A DNA stretch of 25,905 bases from DASSKO01 sp035690425 (lineage in GTDB: Bacteria; Actinomycetota; Actinomycetes; Propionibacteriales; Nocardioidaceae): assembly GCA_035690425.1 (NCBI GenBank), contig DASSKO010000210.1, forward strand, positions 1 through 25,905, written 5' to 3'. Of the stretch, positions 1 through 6,787 are shown piece after piece. The position numbers and the translations under genes were made by a program. Every line of letters starts with the position of its first letter. Within the stretch, counting starts at the first letter, position 1. The notes beneath the pieces are model-generated. The model worked only from the letters and a program-made list of their open reading frames with translations, did not search any database and was not told where the DNA came from.

Positions 1-510
1 ACCCTGTGGCCCGCGACCGGAGCGCACCTGTTCGGTGCCGGACTGCTCGCGATCACCACGTGGCTGACTGTCTTCGACGTCGCCCGGCACACCGTACGAG
101 CCAGAGCCCTGCCCCGCTACCTCGCCGTGGGCCTGCTGGCCGGCTACGGATGGCTGGCGCTGGCCGGGCTGCTGTGGGCCGGCGCCGGCCCCACCCTGGA
201 CGGTCCCCGCTACGACGCCACGCTGCACGCGGTCTTCCTCGGCTTCACCATGTCCATGATCTTCGTGCACGCACCGGTGATCCTGCCCGCCGTGCTGCGC
301 CGCCCGCTGCCCTACCGTCCGGCGTTGGCCGCGCCGGCGGTGCTGCTGCATCTGTCGCTGGTACTGCGCGTGTGGGTGGGTGATGCGCTCGGCGTCCAGC
401 TGGCCTGGCAGGTCGGTGGCGTGCTGAACATCGCCGCGGTCCTGATGTTCGTGGCGCTGGCCGCCTGGGCGACACTCATCGCTCCTCGCACCACTCGGGG
501 TAAGCAGTGA
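1..510 (+). CDS. NnrS-like multi-pass membrane protein, C-terminal part (5' end outside window)
   Basis: The frame is open from the first base and stops at 508-510, so the start lies upstream; about 169 residues are visible. They are almost entirely hydrophobic, with about five membrane segments. One segment has a His-containing pattern (LHAVFLGFTMSMIFVHAP) followed by a short basic loop with RRPLPYRP. This resembles the C-terminal half of NnrS, a haem/copper membrane protein linked to denitrification and nitrosative stress. The GTG start of the nitrite reductase fusion overlaps the stop codon (GTGA, 507-510), so the two genes should be translationally coupled. A role in NO handling or electron supply to that enzyme is inferred from context. 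The family call is from memory and moderate; a generic haem-copper-oxidase-like membrane subunit is the alternative. Confidence 0.6.
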   Translation, partial: TLWPATGAHLFGAGLLAITTWLTVFDVARHTVRARALPRYLAVGLLAGYGWLALAGLLWAGAGPTLDGPRYDATLHAVFLGFTMSMIFVHAPVILPAVLRRPLPYRPALAAPAVLLHLSLVLRVWVGDALGVQLAWQVGGVLNIAAVLMFVALAAWATLIAPRTTRGKQ

Positions 511-3134
511 GCCGCAGGGCGCAGAGTGCGCGAGGATTCTGGCCGCTGCGTGACCTGCCCGTCGTGTTCTGGCTCCTCTGCGTCCTGGTGACGAGCGTGG
601 TCCATCCATTCGTGCCCGCGCCGCGCTGGCTGATGATCCATCTGTTGCTGCTTGGCGCGGTGACGCACGCGATCTTCGTGTGGAGCCGGTACTTCACCGA
701 CGCGTTGCTGCACACCGCGCCCGGGCCGGCCGATCGGCGGGTGCAGAACCTCCGGCTGTTGCTGCTCAACGCCGCGGTGCTCGCCGTGGTGGCCGGGGTG
801 CTGGCCGCGTGGTGGCCGGTGACCGTGGCCGGCGCCACCGCCGTCACCGCGGCGGTGGCCTGGCACGGGGTGGCGCTGGTGCTGCAGTTGCGTCGGGCCC
901 TGCCGTCCCGCTTCGGCGCGACGGTGCGCTACTACGTGGCCGCCGCGGGCCTGCTGCCGGTCGGCGCCGGGCTCGGTACGGTGCTTGCTCGGGGCCTGCC
1001 GGATCCGCTGCACGGGCAGGTGACGCTGGCGCACGCGGTCGTCAACCTGCTCGGCTGGATGGGGCTGACCGTGCTGGGCACGCTCGTCACCCTGTGGCCC
1101 ACCATGTTGCGAACCCGCATCGCCGCCGGCGCCGAGACCGCCGCAGCCCGGGCGCTACCGGTGTTGCTGGTGTCGATCACCGTGGCCGCCGGCGGCGCCG
1201 TGGCCGGATGGCGCCTCGTCGCCGTGCTCGGTGTTGCGGGCTACCTAGGTGGCCTCGTCGTCCTGGCGCGGCCGTTCGTGGCCGCGGCCCGCGGCAAGCC
1301 ACCGTCGTCGTACCCGACCTGGTCGGCGCTGGCCGGCCTGTCCTGGCTCGTGGGCTGTCTGGTCACGCTGGCGGTCGGTGTAGGCACCGCACCATCGTGG
1401 TCTGCGGCCGGGGATCGGTTCGGGTGGCTCGTTCCGTTCCTGGTGGCCGGGTTCGGCGCGCAGGTACTGCTCGGTGCGCTGTCGTATCTGGTACCGGTGG
1501 TCCTGGGCGGAGGGCCGGGCCCGACCCGGGCCGCCAACACGGTGCTGGACGAGGGCGGCGCCCTACGGATCGTGCTCGTCAACGCCGGGCTGTTGGTCTG
1601 TGTGCTGCCCGTTCCCAGCGTGGTCCGCGTGCTGGCCTCCGGGCTGGTGCTCGGCGCGCTGGCCACCTTCCTCCCCCTGCTGCTCCTGGCCATCCGCGCC
1701 TCCCGGCGCGCCAAGCGCGCGACGACAGCGGCACTCGCCACCTCCGGGCCCCGACAGCGCAGGCGACCCGAAGGTGAGCGGCCCCCTGGTCAGGTGACCG
1801 GGCAGGCCGCCACCGGGCTCGCGGTGGTGGTGCTCGCGGTCGCGGCCGGGGTGGCGCTCGACCCGACGGCGCTGGCCGGCACGTCGTCTGTGGTCACCGC
1901 GTCGGCTGGTGCGGCCGCGACCGGGGACACCACCACGGTGCAGGTGCAGGCCCGCGACATGCGATTCACACCAGCCAGCATCGAGGTCCCCACCGGTGAT
2001 CGGCTGGTCATCGTGCTGTCGAACACCGACGACGAGGACGTGCACGACTTGGTGGTCGACTCGGGCGACCGCAGTGGCCGGCTCGCGCCCGGGGAATCGG
2101 TCCGGATGGATCTCGGTGTGGTGGGCCGGGACCTCGCCGGTTGGTGCTCGGTGGTCGGGCACCGGCAGATGGGCATGGTGCTGCAGATCCACGCCACCGG
2201 CGACCACGCCAGCGCTGACCACGCCAGCGCTGATGATGCCAAGGAGGCCGCCCCGTCCGCAGCCGCGGACCTCGACTTCCTGGCCGAACCCGAGCCTGGC
2301 TTCGTCGCCCACGACGCCACCGTGCCGCCGATGCCTGCCGGGCGGCTGCACCGGCACACCTTCACGGTCCAAGACATCGAGCGGCAGGTGGCCCCCGGCG
2401 TCACCCAGCGGCTGTGGACCTTCAACGGCACCATGCCCGGTCCGGTGCTGCACGGCCGTGTCGGCGACGTCTTCGAGATCACCTTGGTCAACGACGCCTC
2501 GATCGGGCACTCCATCGACTTCCACGCCGGTGCGCTGGCGCCGGACCGACCGATGCGCACCATCGCGCCCGGCGGGTCGTTGGTGTACCGGTTCCACGCG
2601 ACCCGGGCCGGCGTGTGGATGTACCACTGTGCGTCGATGCCGATGTCGGCGCACATCGCCAACGGCCTGTTCGGCGCAGTGGTCATCGAGGCGAAGGACC
2701 TGCCGCCAGTGGACCGCAGCTACGTGTTGGTGCAGTCGGAGCTCTATCTGGGGCCGCAGGGCGGTGTGGTCGACACGGACAAACTGCAGGCGGAGGCACC
2801 CGACGCGGTGGTGTTCAACGGCTACGCGAACCAGTACGACCATCAGCCGCTGCGAGCTCGTGTGGGTGAGCGCGTCCGGGTCTGGGTGCTCGATGCCGGC
2901 CCCAACCGCAGCACCTCATTCCACGTGGTCGGCACCCAGTTCGGCACCACCTACCGCGAGGGCAGCTATCTGCTCGAGCCGGGCAGCGGGGGAAGCCAGA
3001 GCCTCGGCCTGTTCCCGGCCCAGGGCGGTTTTGTCGAGCTCACCTTCCCCGAGCCCGGCCGCTACCCGTTCCTCTCCCACATCATGGTCGACGGCGAGCG
3101 AGGCGCACACGGCTACTTCGAGGTCACCGACTGA
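507..3134 (+). CDS. nirK: Membrane-anchored cupredoxin-NirK fusion (copper nitrite reductase / multicopper oxidase family)
   Basis: This 875-residue protein has three modules. Residues 1 to about 405 form some ten membrane segments with His-bearing helices (for example LLLGAVTHAIFVWSRYF), and a further hydrophobic segment lies near 430-455. Residues about 470-565 are a cupredoxin with a complete type 1 copper set: His513, Cys547, His552 and Met557 (CSVVGHRQMGM). Residues about 585-875 are a two-domain NirK-type unit. It has His668 (type 1), Asp671 and His673 (type 2) in HSIDFH, His707 (type 2) with Cys708 (type 1) in YHC, His716 (type 1), catalytic His806 (SFHVVG) and His858 (type 2, LSHIM). 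The expected reaction is nitrite to NO outside the membrane. The axial type 1 Met is replaced by Leu721. The start is GTG overlapping the preceding stop. A multicopper oxidase with another substrate is possible, but the type 2 ligands, Asp and His favour nitrite reductase. Confidence 0.82.
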   Translation: MSRRAQSARGFWPLRDLPVVFWLLCVLVTSVVHPFVPAPRWLMIHLLLLGAVTHAIFVWSRYFTDALLHTAPGPADRRVQNLRLLLLNAAVLAVVAGVLAAWWPVTVAGATAVTAAVAWHGVALVLQLRRALPSRFGATVRYYVAAAGLLPVGAGLGTVLARGLPDPLHGQVTLAHAVVNLLGWMGLTVLGTLVTLWPTMLRTRIAAGAETAAARALPVLLVSITVAAGGAVAGWRLVAVLGVAGYLGGLVVLARPFVAAARGKPPSSYPTWSALAGLSWLVGCLVTLAVGVGTAPSWSAAGDRFGWLVPFLVAGFGAQVLLGALSYLVPVVLGGGPGPTRAANTVLDEGGALRIVLVNAGLLVCVLPVPSVVRVLASGLVLGALATFLPLLLLAIRASRRAKRATTAALATSGPRQRRRPEGERPPGQVTGQAATGLAVVVLAVAAGVALDPTALAGTSSVVTASAGAAATGDTTTVQVQARDMRFTPASIEVPTGDRLVIVLSNTDDEDVHDLVVDSGDRSGRLAPGESVRMDLGVVGRDLAGWCSVVGHRQMGMVLQIHATGDHASADHASADDAKEAAPSAAADLDFLAEPEPGFVAHDATVPPMPAGRLHRHTFTVQDIERQVAPGVTQRLWTFNGTMPGPVLHGRVGDVFEITLVNDASIGHSIDFHAGALAPDRPMRTIAPGGSLVYRFHATRAGVWMYHCASMPMSAHIANGLFGAVVIEAKDLPPVDRSYVLVQSELYLGPQGGVVDTDKLQAEAPDAVVFNGYANQYDHQPLRARVGERVRVWVLDAGPNRSTSFHVVGTQFGTTYREGSYLLEPGSGGSQSLGLFPAQGGFVELTFPEPGRYPFLSHIMVDGERGAHGYFEVTD
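2202..2231 (+). repeat. Perfect 15-bp tandem duplication in the nirK linker
   Basis: The 15-base unit GACCACGCCAGCGCT occurs twice back to back (2202-2216, 2217-2231) and encodes DHASA twice. It lies in the flexible linker between the cupredoxin and the NirK domains, so it changes only the tether length. Confidence 0.9.
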
Positions 3135-3147
3135 CCGGTCCGGTAAC

Positions 3148-3166
3148 GCCGAGCCCTGGCTTCGGC
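3148..3166. terminator. Candidate bidirectional hairpin between convergent nirK and cupin genes
   Basis: GCCGAGCC and GGCTTCGGC pair around a CT loop with one bulged base, in the 54-bp gap between the convergent stops at 3134 and 3189. There is no T-tract, which is common for terminators in high-GC actinobacteria. The call rests on location and pairing only. Confidence 0.4.
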
Positions 3167-3188
3167 GACCGAGACGCGGCAAGTGACA

Positions 3189-3521
3189 TCAGGCGAGCTT
3201 GGCGACGGTCAACAGCACGGCCGCATCGGTCAGCGCCTCCAGGCTGTGCCGGGCGGGCGGCACGATGATGAGGTCACCCTTGCGACCCTCCCAGGCCGCG
3301 GTGGCCGAGGCCAACCGCACCCGGCCGTCGAGCACGAGCACCGTCGCCTCGCCGGGGTTCTCGTGCTCGGTCAGGCTGGTGCCGGAGGCCAACGCGATTA
3401 CCGTTTGCCGGAGTACCTTCTCGTGGCCGCCGTACACCGTTTCGGCGCCGCGGCCACTGCTGGCGGTGGCCGCCTTGTGAGCCTGCTCGCGCGCAACGGC
3501 GTCCAGACTGAGCTTCTCCAT
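3189..3521 (-). CDS. Small single-domain cupin protein
   Basis: This 110-residue soluble protein has a cupin beta-barrel pattern. A short N-terminal helix (about 1-25) is followed by a strand-rich core with EHENPGEATVLVLDGRVRL (motif 1-like, with HxN and Glu) and KGDLIIVPPARHSLEAL (motif 2-like, with the conserved G-D, P-P and His). The ATG at 3521 is preceded by a purine-rich AGAGGTGAAGG stretch. The gene lies 73 bp after narI and ends 55 bp from the convergent nirK, so it is probably the last gene of the nar operon. Small cupins bind a metal through His/Glu and may act in sensing or detoxification. A link to nitrite or NO is inferred from position only, and no enzymatic activity can be assigned. 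Confidence 0.82.
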   Translation of the reverse strand: MEKLSLDAVAREQAHKAATASSGRGAETVYGGHEKVLRQTVIALASGTSLTEHENPGEATVLVLDGRVRLASATAAWEGRKGDLIIVPPARHSLEALTDAAVLLTVAKLA

Positions 3522-3594
3522 GTGCCTTCACCTCTCACTAAGCTGGTGGTCGTGCATGCGGGAATCTGGCCGCGCCAGGTGTGTCCGGCCTCGC

Positions 3595-4314
3595 TCACTT
3601 GATGCGTTCCCAGCCGCGCCGGGGAGTGTGGCTGCCGAGCTCCTGGTAGTCGCGGCTCCGGTAGACGATGTAGGGCCGAGTGAGATATCCCAACGGCGCG
3701 CTGAACACGTGCACCAGCCGGGTGAACGGCCACAGCGCGAACAGGAACATCGCGACCAGCCCGTGCAGCTGGAAGCCGAGCGGCGCCTCGGCCATCAGCC
3801 CCGGGTGCAGGTCGAACCAGAAGATGCCGCGGAACCAGATCGAGACGCCCTCGCGGTAGTCGTAGTGGCCGAAGATGTTGGCGATCACGGTGTTGACCAG
3901 TCCGAGCAGGATCACGGTGGCGAGGACGAGATACATCGCCTTGTCCATCCGGGTGGTCGCGGAGAACACCGGGCCGACGGTACGGCGGCGGTAGATCAGG
4001 ATCGCCATGCCGACGACCGTGCAGACCCCAGCGACCGTGCCGAGGGAGACCGCGGAGAAGTGGTACATCTCTTCGGACATCCCCACCGCCTCGGTCCACG
4101 ACTTCGGTACGCCGAGGCCCATCACGTGGCCGAGGAACACGACCAGGATCCCGAAGTGGAACAGCGGGCTGCCCAGCCGCAGCAGCCGGTTCTCGTAGAG
4201 CTGCGAGGAGCGGGTGGTCCAGCCGAACTTGTCGTACCGGTATCTCCATACGTGTCCGACCACGAACACCGTCAGGCAGATGTAGGGGAAGATCACCCAC
4301 AGGAACTGCTTCAT
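3595..4314 (-). CDS. narI: Respiratory nitrate reductase, gamma subunit (cytochrome b)
   Basis: The 239-residue integral membrane protein has five hydrophobic segments and begins MKQFLWVIFPYICLTVFVVG. It has the two haem-ligand His pairs of NarI: His53 and His63 (LFHFGILVVFLGHVMG), and His184 and His202 (FQLHGLVAMF to TRLVHVFSAP). It also has the FDLHPGLM loop. NarI oxidises menaquinol/quinol at the outer face and passes electrons through two b haems to NarH. Length matches the family (about 225-245). The ATG overlaps the narJ stop (TCAT, 4311-4314), which supports both the start and operon membership. Confidence 0.96.
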   Translation of the reverse strand: MKQFLWVIFPYICLTVFVVGHVWRYRYDKFGWTTRSSQLYENRLLRLGSPLFHFGILVVFLGHVMGLGVPKSWTEAVGMSEEMYHFSAVSLGTVAGVCTVVGMAILIYRRRTVGPVFSATTRMDKAMYLVLATVILLGLVNTVIANIFGHYDYREGVSIWFRGIFWFDLHPGLMAEAPLGFQLHGLVAMFLFALWPFTRLVHVFSAPLGYLTRPYIVYRSRDYQELGSHTPRRGWERIK

Positions 4315-5033
4315 GCACGTGCTCCCGGGAAGGTGGGCATGGAGAGCGGCTCAGGGCCGGCCGGCACGCCCGACGCGGACGCCGCCGGGCTGAACTCGGG
4401 CGTGGCGAAGGGCGCCAGGCCGACCTCCTCCTCCGGCGGCCCCTCGGCGGCGAGGCGGCGGACGGCGTCGCGCTCGTCGCCGCGCAGGGGAGGCAGCGTG
4501 GCGGTGACGGCGTCGATCACCGTGGCCCAGGGCGAGCCGGCGTCACGCAGCGACAACCGCAACAGCTCCAGGCCGGCACGGTGGTCCAGGAGCAGCCCAC
4601 GGCCCAGCCGTTGGTCGACGGTCGCGGCGTACTCGAGCACCACACACAGATGATCGGGCAGCTCGGTGTCGTCGAGCACGAACCCCGACCGGAGGTAGGT
4701 CTGTTTGAAGCGCAGCAGCGCCAGGCCACGCTTGCGGGTGTCGCCGTGCGCGAAGTAGGTGAGGAACAGGTTGCATCGCCGGCGGGTGTCGAACGTCTCC
4801 ACGTACTCCGCCTGCAGCTCGGTCAGCGGTGTCGCCCGCAGGTGCCCGACGAAGGCCCGGATCGGCCCACCGACAGCCGCAGGCAGCCGGTCTGCCGCGG
4901 TGAGGATCATCTCCAGCTGCCCGAGCAGCTCCTCGTCGGGATATCCCATCAGCAGCGAGGCCGACTGCCACCCGATCGTCAGCTGCTCCGGCGGGAGCGA
5001 CGGTCCTGCCCGGCCGAGGTTCTTACCCTTCAC
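4311..5033 (-). CDS. narJ: Nitrate reductase molybdenum cofactor assembly chaperone
   Basis: The 240-residue cytoplasmic helical protein carries the NarJ/NarW core at about residues 65-115: YVETFDTRRRCNLFLTY, then GDTRKRG and LLRFKQTY, and DTELPDHLCVVLEY. NarJ binds apo-NarG and allows insertion of the molybdenum cofactor and assembly of NarGH on NarI. The start is GTG at 5033, overlapping the narH stop (GTGA). The C-terminal 45 residues are Pro/Ala/Glu rich and probably disordered, a little longer than in E. coli. The position between narH and narI is the standard gene order. Confidence 0.95.
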   Translation of the reverse strand: MKGKNLGRAGPSLPPEQLTIGWQSASLLMGYPDEELLGQLEMILTAADRLPAAVGGPIRAFVGHLRATPLTELQAEYVETFDTRRRCNLFLTYFAHGDTRKRGLALLRFKQTYLRSGFVLDDTELPDHLCVVLEYAATVDQRLGRGLLLDHRAGLELLRLSLRDAGSPWATVIDAVTATLPPLRGDERDAVRRLAAEGPPEEEVGLAPFATPEFSPAASASGVPAGPEPLSMPTFPGARA

Positions 5034-6787
5034 CGGAAGTCCGCCCCTCCGGTGAGCCCGCCGGTGCCCCCGGGTCCGGTGGCGCCGTCGTCGTGCGTGT
5101 CCGGGGTCGGCGTCTCCACGACCGCGTCCGGACCGTCCGAGCTGGGTGGGAACAGGCCGCTCGGCGAGCCCTTGCCGTCCCAGTTGAGGAGATTCACGCG
5201 CGACGTCTTGCCCGAAGGTGCGGCCATGGTGTCGGTGGTCTGCCGCTCCTGCAGCATCGCGAAGTTCTCCACCGCGATCGGCATCGCCTGGTTCCCCGAC
5301 CCCTCACCGAAGGGTCCGGAGCCACCCATGCCGGGGCCGCCCTCGTAGTTCAGCGAGCACTCGGTCGCGAGCTCCTCGAGCGAGTGCGCCTGCTCGGTGT
5401 GCGCCGGCGGGATCACGTAGCGCTCGTCGTACTTCGCGATCGCGAGCAAGCGGTACATGTCGTACATCTGCTCCTCACTCATGCCGACCGCCTCCGGTAT
5501 CGAGCCGTCGGGCTCGCGGCCGAAGTTGATGTCACGCATGTAGGCCCGCATCGCCGCGAGCTTCTTCAGCACACCGTCGACCGGTGCGACGTCGCCGGCG
5601 GTGAACAGCTCGGCGAGGTACTCGACCGGGATCCGCAGCGCGTCGATCGCGGCGAACAGGTTGCCCTTGTTCTCGGCGTCCTCCCCGGTGTCCTTCACGA
5701 CGTCGATCACCGGCGACAACGGCGGGATGTACCAGACCATCGGCATGGTGCGGTACTCCGGGTGCAGGGGCAGCGCCACCTTATAGGTGTTGACCAGCGC
5801 GTGGATCGGCGAGCGCTGCGCCGCCTCCATCCAGTCCCGTGGGATGCCCGCCTTCTCCGCCTCCCGGACCACCTCGGGGTCGTGCGGGTCCAAGAACACG
5901 TCCCGCTGCGCCTCGTAGAGGCCCTGGTCGTCCGGCGTGGAGGCGGCCTCGAGCACCTTGTCGGCGTCGTAGAGCACCAGGCCGATGTAGCGCAGCCGAC
6001 CGACGCAGGTCTCCGAGCACACCGTGGGCAGGCCCACCTCGATCCGCGGGAAACAGAACGTGCACTTCTCGGCCTTGCCGGTGCGGTGGTTGAAGTAGAC
6101 CTTCTTGTAGGGACAGCCCGACACACACATCCGCCAGCCGCGGCAACGGTCCTGGTCCACCAGGACGATGCCGTCCTCCTCCCGCTTGTAGATCGCGCCG
6201 CTCGGGCACGACGCCGCACACGAGGGGTTCAGGCAGTGCTCGCAGATCCGCGGGAGGTAGAACATGAACGTCTGCTCGAACTCGAACTTCACCTTGTCGG
6301 CGATGTTCTTCAGCATCGGGTCGCGTTGCCCGGTCTTGGTGGAGCCACCGAGGTCGTCGTCCCAGTTGGCCGACCACTCGATCTTCATGTTCTCACCGGA
6401 GAGCAGCGACTTCGGCCGGGCCACCGGCGTGTGCTCCTGGGCGGGTGCGTCGGTGAGCGTGGCGTAGTCATACGTCCATGGCTCGTAGTACTCGTTGATG
6501 GACGGCAGCTTGGGGTTGGAGAAGATCGTCAGCAGCTTCTTGAACCGCCCGCCGCCCTTCAGCTTGAGCCGCCCGCGCCGGTTGAGCTCCCAGCCGCCCT
6601 TCCACTTCTCCTGGTCCTCATACGTCCGCGGGTAGCCGAGTCCGGGCTTGGTCTCCACGTTGTTGAACCAGACGTACTCCGTGCCGGAGCGGTTCGTCCA
6701 CGCCTGCTTGCACGTCACCGAGCACGTGTGGCAGCCGATGCACTTGTCGAGGTTCATCACCATGGCCATCTGCGCCATCGGTCTCAT
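5030..6787 (-). CDS. narH: Respiratory nitrate reductase, beta subunit (iron-sulphur)
   Basis: This 585-residue protein transfers electrons from NarI haems to NarG. The cluster ligands are visible: Cys16/19/22/26 (CIGCHTCSVTC), Cys182/185/190/194 (CEHCLNPSCAASC), Cys215/221/225 with Trp218 in the CRGWRMC segment (the position that makes one cluster 3Fe-4S), and Cys242/245/257/261. I start it at the ATG at 6787: it overlaps the narG stop (TGATG) and follows a strong AGGAGGTG. The frame stays open upstream inside narG, but those residues show no homology. E. coli NarH has about 512 residues; the extra length here is a Gly/Pro/Asp-rich tail after about residue 480. No signal peptide is present, consistent with the cytoplasmic face. 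Confidence 0.96.
   Translation of the reverse strand: MRPMAQMAMVMNLDKCIGCHTCSVTCKQAWTNRSGTEYVWFNNVETKPGLGYPRTYEDQEKWKGGWELNRRGRLKLKGGGRFKKLLTIFSNPKLPSINEYYEPWTYDYATLTDAPAQEHTPVARPKSLLSGENMKIEWSANWDDDLGGSTKTGQRDPMLKNIADKVKFEFEQTFMFYLPRICEHCLNPSCAASCPSGAIYKREEDGIVLVDQDRCRGWRMCVSGCPYKKVYFNHRTGKAEKCTFCFPRIEVGLPTVCSETCVGRLRYIGLVLYDADKVLEAASTPDDQGLYEAQRDVFLDPHDPEVVREAEKAGIPRDWMEAAQRSPIHALVNTYKVALPLHPEYRTMPMVWYIPPLSPVIDVVKDTGEDAENKGNLFAAIDALRIPVEYLAELFTAGDVAPVDGVLKKLAAMRAYMRDINFGREPDGSIPEAVGMSEEQMYDMYRLLAIAKYDERYVIPPAHTEQAHSLEELATECSLNYEGGPGMGGSGPFGEGSGNQAMPIAVENFAMLQERQTTDTMAAPSGKTSRVNLLNWDGKGSPSGLFPPSSDGPDAVVETPTPDTHDDGATGPGGTGGLTGGADFR

Noticed and set aside
1563..2843. Long open frame on the minus strand inside nirK
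   Set aside because: It lies opposite a strand with clear copper-site motifs, has low-complexity Arg/His/Gly composition and shows no domain. It is a by-product of high GC3 codon use.
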